A stretch of 64,000 nucleotides of DNA from Clostridia bacterium (GCA_026414765.1 JAOAIJ010000021.1:62001-126000), one strand, 5' to 3'. Shown: positions 7,851 to 18,092, numbered from the stretch's first letter. A program made the numbers and translations. Notes: generated by a model not told the origin, from the sequence alone.

Positions 7851-9935
7851 ATGAAGATAGAAAGCATTAGAGGTGTGTTGGAAAAACCAATACAATATAT
7901 TAAAGGTGTAGGAGAGTCAAGGGCCAGACTATTTCACAGATTAGGTCTGTACACCGTTGAAGACGTTATAACTCATTTTCCCAGAGAATACGAAGACAGG
8001 GGAAACATGAAAAAGATCGCACACTTACAGGATGGAGAGACCTGCGCTTTCGAAGGCGTCATTATGTCCAAGGTCTCGGAAAACCGTCCTAGGAAAGGTT
8101 TGACCATATACAAGGTAATTATAAAAGATGATACAGGAACTATTATAGCAACATGGTATAATCAGCACTATATAAAAAGCGTATTTAGCGTTGGGGAAAG
8201 TTACGTTTTTTTTGGGAGGATAAGTAGAAAATACAGGAGCTTTGAAGTTCAGAACCCTGTATATGAAAAAGTAGGAAATGGCGAAATGAAGAACACCTGC
8301 AGAATCATTCCCGTGTATGCTTCTACTGCAAATCTTACTCAGAACATAATAAGGACCGTCATAGGTAACGCATTGCAGATTGTAACCGAAAGCCTAGAGG
8401 AAATAATACCTCAGGCAATAAGGAACAAATACCACTTAAGCGATATTAACTATTCAATACAAAACATACACTTTCCGGGAAGCGAGGAAGATTTCAAGAA
8501 TGCAAGATACAGGTTGGTTTTTGAAGAGCTTTTTCTCCTTCAGCTTGGTCTTTTGAACATAAAGAATTCCTTTGGTGAAGAAAAGGCAGGGATTCAGTTT
8601 GAAAAAGTTGAAGAAACAGGAGAATTTATAGATTCTTTACCCTTTAAGCTTACCACCGCCCAGCTAAGGGTGTTTGATGAAATAGAAAAGGATATGGAAA
8701 GTCCCGGTATAATGAATAGACTTGTGCAAGGGGACGTAGGTTCGGGAAAAACTATTGTTGCTGTACTGGCTTTGTTTAAGGCAGTAAGAGGAGGATACCA
8801 GGGTACCTTGATGGTGCCTACTGAGATTCTGGCTGACCAGCATTACAGATCAATAAAAGGTTTGTTTGATAAATATGATATTAAGACAGAAATATTAACA
8901 GGAAGTCAAACCAAAAAACAAAAAGCAGAAATCCTTGAAAGAATAAAAAAAGGAGAAATCGATATAGTAATAGGAACACATGCACTTATTGAAGACAATG
9001 TACAATTTGATAGACTTGGTTTGGTAATTACGGATGAACAACACCGTTTTGGTGTTAGGCAAAGGGCTATATTGTCGCAGAAGGGACTGAATCCGGATAT
9101 ACTTGTAATGACAGCTACTCCTATACCGAGGACTTTAGCACTTATACTTTACGGAGACCTGGATATATCGATAATTGACGAACTTCCGCCGGGAAGAAAA
9201 CCTATAAAGACCTATTCAGCTGATGGAAGTATGAGGGATAGGGTAAACAGCTTTATACAAAAGAAGGTTGCTGAAGGCCGCCAGGTTTATATTGTTTGTC
9301 CCCTTGTTGAAGAATCAGATACTATAGAAGCTAAATCGGCACTCGAATTGGCGGACAGGCTATCAAAGCATGATTTCTTTGGTTTGAATGTAGGCTTAAT
9401 TCATGGTAAGATGAAATCAAAGGATAAGGATACGGTTATGAATGACTTTGTACAAGGCAGGATAGATATACTTGTTTCTACTACGGTCATAGAAGTTGGA
9501 GTAAATGTTCCGAATGCAACTGTAATGGTTATTGAGAATGCTGAAAGATTCGGGCTAGCACAGCTTCATCAGCTTAGAGGACGTGTAGGCAGGGGAGAGC
9601 ATCAATCATATTGTATTCTATATAATGAGGGCAAGGCTGCAGTATCGACTGAAAGAATGAAGGTCATGGAAAAGACTAATGACGGATTTGTTATTTCCGA
9701 GAAAGACCTTGAGCTTAGAGGTCCTGGAGAGTTTTTTGGTACAAGGCAGCATGGAATTCCTGAATTGAAGATAGCAAACTTGTACAAAGATATGGATATC
9801 CTGAAAAAAGCTCAGGAACTGGCGATACAAGTCTTAAAAGAAGACCCTCAGCTTAGAAGTGACGTGAATCTCAAACTTAAGGAGAAAGTGATAGAGCGCT
9901 TTAAACAGAAAGCAGATGAATTAAGCCTGAATTGA
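7851..9935 (+). CDS. recG: ATP-dependent DNA helicase RecG
   Basis: Remodels stalled forks and branched DNA. The 694-residue length is normal. The N-terminal wedge/OB region covers about 1-260. Helicase motif I GDVGSGKT is at 294-301 and motif II has DEQHR. TATPIPRT, then the C-terminal helicase motifs GRVGRGEHQS and ELRGPGEFFGTRQHG (TRG region), are all present. It lies upstream of rsmD-coaD, with only 33 nt to the rsmD reading frame. No near-consensus ribosome site precedes ATG 7851; only the AAAGGGA 7 nt upstream is available. Confidence 0.97.
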   Translation: MKIESIRGVLEKPIQYIKGVGESRARLFHRLGLYTVEDVITHFPREYEDRGNMKKIAHLQDGETCAFEGVIMSKVSENRPRKGLTIYKVIIKDDTGTIIATWYNQHYIKSVFSVGESYVFFGRISRKYRSFEVQNPVYEKVGNGEMKNTCRIIPVYASTANLTQNIIRTVIGNALQIVTESLEEIIPQAIRNKYHLSDINYSIQNIHFPGSEEDFKNARYRLVFEELFLLQLGLLNIKNSFGEEKAGIQFEKVEETGEFIDSLPFKLTTAQLRVFDEIEKDMESPGIMNRLVQGDVGSGKTIVAVLALFKAVRGGYQGTLMVPTEILADQHYRSIKGLFDKYDIKTEILTGSQTKKQKAEILERIKKGEIDIVIGTHALIEDNVQFDRLGLVITDEQHRFGVRQRAILSQKGLNPDILVMTATPIPRTLALILYGDLDISIIDELPPGRKPIKTYSADGSMRDRVNSFIQKKVAEGRQVYIVCPLVEESDTIEAKSALELADRLSKHDFFGLNVGLIHGKMKSKDKDTVMNDFVQGRIDILVSTTVIEVGVNVPNATVMVIENAERFGLAQLHQLRGRVGRGEHQSYCILYNEGKAAVSTERMKVMEKTNDGFVISEKDLELRGPGEFFGTRQHGIPELKIANLYKDMDILKKAQELAIQVLKEDPQLRSDVNLKLKEKVIERFKQKADELSLN

Positions 9936-9968
9936 TGAAATTTTTTTCAGTATACTAATATTGAATGA

Positions 9969-10541
9969 ATGTTTGGAGGAATTTTTATTTTAAGAGTTAT
10001 CTCAGGTACGGCAAAAGGACATAAACTGAAAACTTTAAAAGGCGATAATACCAGACCTACTTCCGACCGGGTCAAGGAGTCATTATTTAATATAATCGCA
10101 GAGTATGTGTATGATGCTGAAGTACTTGATTTGTTTGCGGGTACAGGAAATCTGGGAATTGAAGCTTTGAGCAGAGGAGCCAAATTCGCCTTTTTTGTTG
10201 ATAAAAGCAATGAGTGTTTAAGTATTATTAAAGAAAACCTGAATCATACAAAACTATCGGACAAGTCGTCTGTTTTAGTTGGAGAAGTTGGTTCAGTAAT
10301 AAAAAAGCTTGCAGATAATAATAAAAAGTTTGATATAATATTTCTTGATCCACCATATAATAGGAATCTTGTTGAAGAAACTTTAAATTTTGTTGTAAAT
10401 AGTGGTATAATTAAGGATAATACCATAATTGTCGCTGAAAGAGATAAGGATGATGCAGTACCTGAACATATCGGACCGCTTAAATTGGCGAGAAACCAAA
10501 AGTATGGAGATACTATTTTATCTTTTTATGTAATAAATTGA
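9969..10541 (+). CDS. rsmD: 16S rRNA (guanine966-N2)-methyltransferase RsmD
   Basis: Methylates G966 of 16S rRNA. It carries the SAM site LDLFAGTGNLG and the catalytic DPPY motif. The family normally begins M-R-V-I-S-G; here the frame reads ILRVISG with no ATG, GTG or TTG at the expected place. The only standard in-frame start nearby, ATG 9969, has no ribosome site, and the perfect GGAGGA (9975-9980) lies inside its first codons. That site is correctly spaced for ATT at 9987. The coordinates given use ATG 9969, but initiation at 9987 is quite possible. It clusters with coaD and ylbJ as in B. subtilis ylbH-ylbI-ylbJ. Confidence 0.93.
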   Translation: MFGGIFILRVISGTAKGHKLKTLKGDNTRPTSDRVKESLFNIIAEYVYDAEVLDLFAGTGNLGIEALSRGAKFAFFVDKSNECLSIIKENLNHTKLSDKSSVLVGEVGSVIKKLADNNKKFDIIFLDPPYNRNLVEETLNFVVNSGIIKDNTIIVAERDKDDAVPEHIGPLKLARNQKYGDTILSFYVIN

Positions 10542-10588
10542 AGTGAATCATAATTTTTAGCCAAATAAGAATTAGGAAGGTATATGAA

Positions 10589-11083
10589 TTGAAAATATGT
10601 GTATATCCCGGCAGCTTTGATCCTGTTACAAACGGGCATCTTGACATAATATACAGAGCATCAAAGCTGTGTGACAAGTTAATTGTAGCTGTTCTTGTAA
10701 ACAATAACAAAAAGCCGGCTTTTACTCTCGATGAAAGGGTAGACCTGTTGAAGTGTGTTTTCGCAGACAGGCCGGATATAGAGATTGAAAGTTTTTCAGG
10801 GCTATTGATAGATTTTATGAAAGAAAAGAAAGCTACAGCCATAATTAAAGGATTAAGGGCTGTGTCAGATTATGAATACGAGCTTCAAATGGCTCTACTA
10901 AATAAAAACCTTGATCCTGATATTGAAACGTTGTTTATGATGGCGAGTATAAATTACTCCTTTCTAAGCTCAAGTGTAGTGAAGGAGCTTGCAAAAAATG
11001 GAGGGAAGGTTGACGGGCTTGTTCCTGAATGTATAAAAGAAGCTGTCACCAAGAAGTTTACAACAATAAACAATTTCAGATAA
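10589..11083 (+). CDS. coaD: Phosphopantetheine adenylyltransferase
   Basis: Penultimate step of coenzyme A synthesis: 4'-phosphopantetheine plus ATP gives dephospho-CoA. The nucleotidyltransferase signature is intact: [11 protein letters not shown] with T-x-G-H at 14-17, and the SSSVVKEL segment near residue 130. The 164-residue length is typical. It starts with TTG 10589, 8 nt after AGGAAGG. It belongs to the rsmD-coaD-coiled-coil run. Confidence 0.97.
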   Translation: MKICVYPGSFDPVTNGHLDIIYRASKLCDKLIVAVLVNNNKKPAFTLDERVDLLKCVFADRPDIEIESFSGLLIDFMKEKKATAIIKGLRAVSDYEYELQMALLNKNLDPDIETLFMMASINYSFLSSSVVKELAKNGGKVDGLVPECIKEAVTKKFTTINNFR

Positions 11084-11118
11084 GTGATTTTCGGCAGCAA
11101 AGCAGGGGAGGATAATAA

Positions 11119-11556
11119 ATGGAGATACTGGCAATTTTAGAAACACTGGAAGATGTAATAGAAAAAAGTGTGAATGTACCTGTAGTTGGGAAATGCCTGG
11201 TAGACAAGGAAGAGATACTTGAGATCATAAAGGAAATAAGACTTAAGCTTCCTGATGATATGAAACAGGCAAAATGGGTAAAAGAAGAAAGACAAAGAAT
11301 TTTAATGGAGGCTCAGAAGGAGGCTAATAACGTAGTTAAAGATGCAGAAAACAAAATTGCCTCGCTGGTGGATGAACATGAAATAACCAAGAAAGCGTAC
11401 GAGCAGGCTAATGAGATAATTTCCAACGCACAGAAAAATGCAAGGGAAATCAGACTGGGTACCAGAGAATATGCTGATAGTATATTAAACAAGGTTGAGG
11501 AGATATTAAAGGATACTTTGGATGTTGTTCAGGTTAACAGGGAAGAGTTGAAATAG
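11119..11556 (+). CDS. Coiled-coil protein of unknown function
   Basis: A 145-residue acidic, highly charged protein. From about residue 55 to 140 it is almost wholly helical and rich in Glu, Lys and Ala (KEANNVVKDAENKIASL), as in ATP-synthase b-subunit-like or DivIVA-like coiled coils; this resemblance is compositional. The first 50 residues (ending near LKLPDDMKQA) may be a small globular part. No signal peptide or membrane helix. It starts at ATG 11119 after GGGGAGG, 35 nt behind coaD, and is followed by a terminator. It lies between coaD and ylbJ; no function is assigned. Confidence 0.8.
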   Translation: MEILAILETLEDVIEKSVNVPVVGKCLVDKEEILEIIKEIRLKLPDDMKQAKWVKEERQRILMEAQKEANNVVKDAENKIASLVDEHEITKKAYEQANEIISNAQKNAREIRLGTREYADSILNKVEEILKDTLDVVQVNREELK

Positions 11557-11574
11557 CTTAAGCTACAGTGCTTT

Positions 11575-11598
11575 AAGTCTCTGCAAAGAGACTTTTTT
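11575..11598 (+). terminator. Intrinsic terminator after the coiled-coil gene
   Basis: AAGTCTCT pairs with AGAGACTT around a GCAA tetraloop, followed by T residues; it lies just before the convergent ylbJ. Confidence 0.92.
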
Positions 11599-11608
11599 GG
11601 TATGAGTT

Positions 11609-12898
11609 TTATCTATGAACTCTTCTGTACCTTGCTAGTAAATGGTTAATAAGAAATGAAAAAGCAGTAAAAGCTGCAATTACTGACATGAAAATAAAAA
11701 AGTATTTGCAAGAGTTCATAAGATAATAGTTCCAGTTCAGAGATATTCTGCTTCTTAACGGAGAAAAGACCGGCTCAGAGCCAATAAACAGATTACCGGA
11801 AATCTTAATTGCTAAAAAGGTATATACTCCTGCAAACATACTCTGTATGAATTTCCCGAGGAGATATGGTTTTATGCCGATGTCGGTATTAGAAACAATG
11901 CTTATTACCTGAGAGTGAACTGAAAAGCCTGCCCATCCTATAATCATACTGGTTACTGTAAGTTGTTGTATATAGGGTACCCCGGTTGTTTTGCTTGCGG
12001 TATTCGTTCCTGTAGTAATTTCGAATATTCCGCTAATGGCAGCATTTATTAATTCCTTACTTATTCCTGCATATTTTAGAGGTTCATGTAAGAGGTTTGA
12101 AACCCAGTTTATCATACCTGCTTCAGAAAGTAGACTTATTAAAACAGAGAAAAAGATAATAAAGCCCCCTATATTTAGCATAATACTCATGGAATTGCGG
12201 ATTGCATCCCCAAAAACACTGCCTAAATCAGAAAAAGTAAGCTTATTGTTATTCAGCAATTCATTCTTAAATCTTCTAAATATACTTCCTCTTCTCTTAC
12301 AGCAGTTATTATCAATGCCTTTCTTGTAGAATCTGAAAAGAATTCCTACAGTCAAGCATGCAATAATATGACAAGCCAGTAAAAGCACACCTATTCGCAC
12401 ATTGTTGTACATCCCTACTGCTACTGCACCAATTATAAACAAAGGTCCGGAATTGTTGGTGAATGCAAGAAGCCTTTCAGCTTCAGCCCGGGTTAACAGT
12501 TTTTCTTCTCTCATGCCTGCAGTAATTCTTGCCCCTACAGGATAGCCTGATGTAATACCCATTGCAAGGGTAAAGGAGCCGCAACCGGGGACGTTGAACA
12601 ATGGTCGCATTACCGGTTCAAGGAGTATACCCATAGCTTTGACGAATCCGGATTTATTCAGAAGTTCGGACCCGACAAAGAATGGGAATAGCGAAGGAAA
12701 GACGACATACAGCCACAGGTTGATGCCTTTTAAAGCCGATTTTACTGCTGTATCAGAGAATATTATCAGACACAGAATGAAAACTGCACAGAGTATGGGG
12801 AATGAAAGTTTTCTTGCATATATCATCCTTGATTTCTTAGTTTTAGAAAGAAAAACTGCTAAAATTAACGAAACTACTACAAATAAATATATGTTCAT
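11609..12898 (-). CDS. ylbJ: Sporulation integral membrane protein YlbJ
   Basis: A 429-residue polytopic membrane protein with about eight to ten hydrophobic helices, including two halves with nucleoside-transporter-like Gate segments (GYPVGARITAGMREE, then SGIFEITTGTN). Its homologue in B. subtilis is a mother-cell sporulation gene needed for resistant spores; the transported substrate is unknown. Adjacency to rsmD-coaD matches the ylbH-ylbI-ylbJ order, but here the gene is inverted relative to coaD. A sporulation sigma promoter would be expected to its right; I could not define one. Confidence 0.92.
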   Translation of the reverse strand: MNIYLFVVVSLILAVFLSKTKKSRMIYARKLSFPILCAVFILCLIIFSDTAVKSALKGINLWLYVVFPSLFPFFVGSELLNKSGFVKAMGILLEPVMRPLFNVPGCGSFTLAMGITSGYPVGARITAGMREEKLLTRAEAERLLAFTNNSGPLFIIGAVAVGMYNNVRIGVLLLACHIIACLTVGILFRFYKKGIDNNCCKRRGSIFRRFKNELLNNNKLTFSDLGSVFGDAIRNSMSIMLNIGGFIIFFSVLISLLSEAGMINWVSNLLHEPLKYAGISKELINAAISGIFEITTGTNTASKTTGVPYIQQLTVTSMIIGWAGFSVHSQVISIVSNTDIGIKPYLLGKFIQSMFAGVYTFLAIKISGNLFIGSEPVFSPLRSRISLNWNYYLMNSCKYFFIFMSVIAAFTAFSFLINHLLARYRRVHR

Positions 12899-13046
12899 TT
12901 TTTTACCTTATAAATATATACCTGTAAAATTCTATTTTTTCAAACGGGAAATATGCAAAAAAGATTAATTAATACTAAACTTGTTTAGGACAATTAAAAG
13001 AAGGTTATATATTAACCAGGAGTTATGTCAATAAAAAGGTGCAGAT

Positions 13047-13199
13047 ATGGCTAAGTTTTCAACCATAAAGCATAACAATACCTTGTATCACGGATTTGTT
13101 TTAAGAAGATATGAAAGAGGGTTTACCTTCGGATTCAGAATGAATGACAGGAACTATATCTGGGAGTGTGATTATGATTACTGGGAACTGATTAATTGA
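13047..13199 (+). CDS. Small 50-residue protein, unknown
   Basis: An ORF of 50 codons beginning MAKFSTIKHNN and ending in YWELIN, rich in aromatic residues and Arg (YERGFTFGFRMNDRNYIW). AAAAGGTG lies 5 nt upstream of the ATG and a 10-bp hairpin follows 21 nt after the stop, which supports a real gene. The pattern of beta-strand-like stretches with paired aromatics suggests a small folded domain. I do not recognise a family. Confidence 0.6.
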   Translation: MAKFSTIKHNNTLYHGFVLRRYERGFTFGFRMNDRNYIWECDYDYWELIN

Positions 13200-13220
13200 C
13201 AACAATGAGATTCATGTAAA

Positions 13221-13252
13221 ATAAGAAGGGCTCGCGAACACCCTTCTTATTC
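13221..13252 (+). terminator. Hairpin after the 50-residue ORF
   Basis: ATAAGAAGGG pairs with CCCTTCTTAT (10 bp). The T tract after it is short, so termination may be partial. Confidence 0.65.
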
Positions 13253-13358
13253 CGGTACCAGTTTGTCAATACAGTACACATATGAACTGTAGGTTAATAG
13301 TTTATCCTTAGGTGCTTTTTTTATTCGCAGTGAAACACATAACAAGGTAATTTGTTTC

Positions 13359-13380
13359 CGGGTTAACAACCCGTTTTTTT
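13359..13380 (+). terminator. Orphan intrinsic terminator
   Basis: CGGGTT pairs with AACCCG around AAC, followed by seven T residues. No gene ends here, so it may close a small RNA or a leader transcript. Confidence 0.75.
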
Positions 13381-13559
13381 ATTGTCTGAAAACTCTCTTT
13401 TTTTGCGGATATCTATGATTTTTGAACATTTTTTTGTAATAATATTAAAAGAAGCAAATCTGAGGGAAAGCGGCAGAGCTATCTTTGATATTATCAAAAT
13501 TTTTATTTTCGTTAATGGATATGGAAATGTTGGAAATTTAATTTTTCATCAAATTAATC

Positions 13560-13588
13560 TTGTATACAATAAACAATTTGTATATAAT
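13560..13588 (+). promoter_or_regulatory. Probable promoter of pta-ackA
   Basis: TTGTAT, a 17-nt spacer and a perfect TATAAT. The -35 is part of the 10-bp palindrome TTGTATACAA (13560-13569). The leader to pta is about 100 nt. Confidence 0.65.
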
Positions 13589-13664
13589 TAAAATGGTTGG
13601 GAAATGCTTGGTGTGAGCAGATATTAAGACCTGGTAATAAAATAAGTTTTATTCAAAGCAATAA

Positions 13665-14684
<1,020 letters not shown>

Positions 14685-14805
14685 AGTGCGCTTAAGATGT
14701 AAAGCTATGGATAAACTAATTAAGATAGCATAGTAAGCTTAACTGAAAGTTTTTATTCTTTAACTAAAAATCCGCTTTATAAATAATAGAATGGGGTAGA
14801 TCAAA

Positions 14806-15999
14806 ATGAAAATTCTTGTTATTAACACAGGAAGTTCCTCCTTAAAGTATCAGCTTATCGATATGACAAATGAGTCAGTATTGGCAAAAGGCGTGTGCGA
14901 CAGGATAGGTATAGATAATTCATTTATCAAGCACACAAAGACAGGTCATGAAACTGTAGTTATTGAAAAAAACCTGCCTGATCACAAGGCTGCTATTCAG
15001 GGAGTAACAAATGTTCTTACTGAAAAGGAACTTGGAGTAATTACTAGTATGGATGAAATAACTGCCATAGGACATAGAATAGTACATGGCGGAGAAAAAT
15101 TTTATGATTCTGCGTTGATAAATGACGATGTAATGCAGGCGATAAGGGATTGTATTGAACTTGCGCCACTTCATAATCCGCCCAATATAATTGGTGTTGA
15201 AGCCTGTAGACAAATAATGCCCAATAAGCCCATGGTTGCGGTTTTTGATACTGCATTCCACCAGACAATGCCTAAGTATGCATATTTATATGCATTACCT
15301 TATGAAATTTATGAAAAGTATGGTGTCCGTAAATACGGATTCCATGGTACTTCACACAAGTATGTGGCAGAGAGAGCAGCTGCAATGCTGGGAAAACCGG
15401 TAGATAAACTTAAGTTGATTTCATGTCACCTTGGAAACGGAGCAAGTATCTGCGCTATTAAAAATGGAAAATCTATAGAAACCACTATGGGACTTACTCC
15501 TCTTCAGGGTTTGGCGATGGGAACAAGGAGCGGTTCAATAGATCCTGCCATCATCAAATTCCTGATGGACAAGGAAAATATGTCCATTAAACAGATTGAT
15601 GATTATTTAAATAAAAAATCCGGCGTCCTTGGTATTTCGGGGGTAAGCAGTGATTTCAGAGATTTGCAGGAGGCTGCAAAAGAAGGTAATGAGAGAGCCA
15701 AGCTGGCGATAGAGATATTCTGCTATAGAGTTAAAAAGTATATTGGAGAGTATGCGGCAGTTATGAATGGGGTAGACGCAGTAATTTTTACAGCAGGAAT
15801 TGGTGAAAATGTTCAGATAGTGAGAAAGGGTGTCCTTACCGGTTTGGAATACCTGGGTATAGAGATTGACTGGCAGAAAAACGAGGTAAGAGGTGAAGAA
15901 CTGGATATCAGTACACCAGATGCTAAGGTCAGAACACTTGTAGTGCCAACAAATGAAGAGTTGGCTATAGCAAGGGAAACAATGAAACTGGTGAAATAA
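14806..15999 (+). CDS. ackA: Acetate kinase
   Basis: Converts acetyl phosphate and ADP to acetate and ATP. The 397 residues show the ASKHA-fold signatures: [10 protein letters not shown] at 7-16, [29 protein letters not shown] and [13 protein letters not shown]. The length is typical. ATG 14806 has only a modest upstream GGGGTAG ribosome site. In many clostridia ackA is followed by yceD-rpmF; here a 9-kb block intervenes, and a terminator follows ackA directly. Confidence 0.98.
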   Translation: MKILVINTGSSSLKYQLIDMTNESVLAKGVCDRIGIDNSFIKHTKTGHETVVIEKNLPDHKAAIQGVTNVLTEKELGVITSMDEITAIGHRIVHGGEKFYDSALINDDVMQAIRDCIELAPLHNPPNIIGVEACRQIMPNKPMVAVFDTAFHQTMPKYAYLYALPYEIYEKYGVRKYGFHGTSHKYVAERAAAMLGKPVDKLKLISCHLGNGASICAIKNGKSIETTMGLTPLQGLAMGTRSGSIDPAIIKFLMDKENMSIKQIDDYLNKKSGVLGISGVSSDFRDLQEAAKEGNERAKLAIEIFCYRVKKYIGEYAAVMNGVDAVIFTAGIGENVQIVRKGVLTGLEYLGIEIDWQKNEVRGEELDISTPDAKVRTLVVPTNEELAIARETMKLVK

Positions 16000-16014
16000 A
16001 TAAAGTAAGATAAA

Positions 16015-16052
16015 AACCGGAGTGCAAACATGATTTGCATTCCGGTTCTTTT
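16015..16052 (+). terminator. Intrinsic terminator after ackA
   Basis: AACCGGAGTGCAAA pairs with TTTGCATTCCGGTT (one G-U), followed by a T-rich tract. Confidence 0.88.
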
Positions 16053-16130
16053 GTTTTATATGCACAATTTTTGCTATATCCAGCTTTGCCAAATTACTTG
16101 TATCTGATAAAATAAAACTGGTGATAGAAT

Positions 16131-17321
16131 TTGAACAAACAAAGAATTTCTTTATATGTAATATTCCGCGACATTACAATGCTGACTACTTTTATCTTTG
16201 CAGTATACCTTGAAAATGCAAGGGGAAGCAGACTGCTTTTTATGTCTGTGCTTTTTGCATTGTTTTTTATCTGGATACATTTCAGAGAAAAAATCCTGAA
16301 CAGATTTGGGAAATTAATTGCAGTTTCATTTAGTGTTGACATAATCCTTCTTATACTGCTTGATGACAGCTCAAAATTTGTTGTAAACTATTACTTTAAT
16401 CTTTATTACTTTTATATACTCATATCTGCAGGTTTTATTCCCAGACAGAAGCATAGGCTTATAGTAAGCTTTTTTATTATTTCGTCAGCATTTATTAAGT
16501 ATTACAGATTTATCGAAGTAGCAGTATCGAGTGAAAAATATTATAACATAACTTTTGTCGTTTCATATATACTCTTCACTTTTATGGTATATGTAACTGT
16601 AGCAGTGTTCTTTAATCATTCCAGGGTATTAAGTGAAGAGAAAGCCGGGCTGGATAAGCTTAACAGGGAATTGAAGGAAGCAAATGACCTGCTTGAAGAG
16701 AAGAATCAAAAGATTAAGGAATTAACTATTTTTGAAGAAAGGAACAGGATTGCCAGAGAAATACATGATAGTGTGGGGCATAATCTCACAGGATTAATTA
16801 TGAATCTGGATTTTTGTGAAAATATTGTTCAGAAAGATGTGGCAAAAGCTCAGATACAGATTGCGTCAAGCAGAGATATTGCAAAAGAATGTCTGACAGA
16901 GATAAGAAGGTCAGTACAAGCTTTAAAGCCTGTAGTTGTCGAGCAGCTTCCGCTTATAAAGTCTCTGGAGGAGCTTGTTAACAGTTCAAAGCATAAATTT
17001 GCTATTGATATCGGTCTTGTTATTAAAGGGGAAATATATAAGACCGGGCCGGATTTCAATATTGTAGTATATAGAGCTGTCCAGGAAGCTGTAACTAATG
17101 CAGTGCGTCATGGCAATGCTACGAGAGTGGATGTTTCGATAAACTACAAAGTTAACTGCTTTCATATGCTCATAAAAGATAATGGTAAAGGTGCTGAAAA
17201 ATTTACTGCCGGAAGCGGACTCAGGGGAATGAAGGAGAGAATAAGGGAGTTTAGAGGAGATGTAAACTTTTATGCAAAGGATGGATTCATGATAAATATA
17301 ACCATTCCAGTAGAAGCGTAA
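16131..17321 (+). CDS. Sensor histidine kinase, HisKA_3 (NarL-partner) type
   Basis: A membrane sensor of 396 residues: about six hydrophobic helices (1-170), a coiled-coil linker (about 175-205), then a HisKA_3 dimerisation domain with the phospho-acceptor His212 in REIHDSVGH. The ATP-binding domain follows with an N-box (QEAVTNAVRHG), a G1 box (DNGKG) and GSGLRGMKERI. This architecture resembles DesK/LiaS-type kinases. It starts with TTG 16131 after GGTGATAG. The cognate regulator follows after 58 nt. The signal is unknown; with no large extracellular domain it probably senses the membrane or an intramembrane stimulus. Confidence 0.93.
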   Translation: MNKQRISLYVIFRDITMLTTFIFAVYLENARGSRLLFMSVLFALFFIWIHFREKILNRFGKLIAVSFSVDIILLILLDDSSKFVVNYYFNLYYFYILISAGFIPRQKHRLIVSFFIISSAFIKYYRFIEVAVSSEKYYNITFVVSYILFTFMVYVTVAVFFNHSRVLSEEKAGLDKLNRELKEANDLLEEKNQKIKELTIFEERNRIAREIHDSVGHNLTGLIMNLDFCENIVQKDVAKAQIQIASSRDIAKECLTEIRRSVQALKPVVVEQLPLIKSLEELVNSSKHKFAIDIGLVIKGEIYKTGPDFNIVVYRAVQEAVTNAVRHGNATRVDVSINYKVNCFHMLIKDNGKGAEKFTAGSGLRGMKERIREFRGDVNFYAKDGFMINITIPVEA

Positions 17322-17379
17322 ATCAGGTAATGATTAACGGCTAGAACAACGGATTACTTTAATAAAATAACCAAATGAG

Positions 17380-18024
17380 GTGATTAATATCAGTATCAGA
17401 ATAATGATAGTAGATGACCAGCCTATAGTCAGAGACGGATTGAAGATGATAATGAGTCTAAGCGATGATATAGAAGTAGTAAAGACAGCTTCAAACGGGA
17501 ATGAAGCTGTAGTAGCCTGCTCTGAAACAGAGCTGGATCTGGTACTCATGGATATAAGGATGCCTGAAATGGACGGTGTAACAGCAACAAAACTTATAAA
17601 GGAAAGACATCCTGCGATAAAAGTAATCATACTTACTACTTTCAATGATGATGAATTTATATTTGATGCACTTAAGAACGGTGCAAGTAGCTACTTGCTC
17701 AAGGATATGGCTTCGGAAGAAATCATCAATACTATAAAAGTTATACATTCAGGAGGAACTGTCTTTCACGGAAATGTAGCAGCAAGGCTGGTTGATAAGG
17801 CATCTAAACCGGAACAATCGCGGAGTGGTCCTGTATTGACCCAGCGGGAGATTGAACTGGCAAAACTTGTTGCAGAAGGGCTGTCGAATAAGGAAATAGC
17901 ACAAAGGCTGTTCATAACTGAGGGAACAGCGAAAAATCATATTACGAATATTCTCTCCAAGCTGGGCTTGAGCCACAGGACCCAGATTGCGTTATATGTA
18001 ATCGAAAACAAACTGCAGATTTAA
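17380..18024 (+). CDS. NarL/LuxR-family response regulator
   Basis: A 214-residue regulator: receiver domain (1-120; acidic pair D12-D13, phospho-acceptor D58 in LMDIRMPEMDG, Lys in LLKDMA) plus a C-terminal LuxR-type helix-turn-helix (LTQREIELAKLVAEGLSNKEIA). It is the partner of the kinase just upstream. The start is uncertain. GTG 17380 has no ribosome site of its own, whereas GAGGTGAT (17376-17383) is well spaced for an ATC codon at 17389. The ATG at 17404 would cut into the first beta strand. Likely targets are neighbouring genes or its own operon, unproven. Confidence 0.94.
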   Translation: MINISIRIMIVDDQPIVRDGLKMIMSLSDDIEVVKTASNGNEAVVACSETELDLVLMDIRMPEMDGVTATKLIKERHPAIKVIILTTFNDDEFIFDALKNGASSYLLKDMASEEIINTIKVIHSGGTVFHGNVAARLVDKASKPEQSRSGPVLTQREIELAKLVAEGLSNKEIAQRLFITEGTAKNHITNILSKLGLSHRTQIALYVIENKLQI

Positions 18025-18033
18025 AGCGGATTA

Positions 18034-18092
18034 ATTAAAGGGTGCGTTTTTTCAATAAGCTGAAGTCATATTGGAAAACTGCACCCTTTAAT
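18034..18092. terminator. Bidirectional terminator between the response regulator and aldolase genes
   Basis: ATTAAAGGGTGC pairs with GCACCCTTTAAT (12 bp) and the stem continues through GTTTT/AAAAC with one bulge. It separates two convergent genes. Confidence 0.75.

Noticed and set aside
13382-13591. A 69-codon ORF upstream of pta
   Set aside because: No ribosome site, very AT-rich composition, and it runs over the pta promoter.
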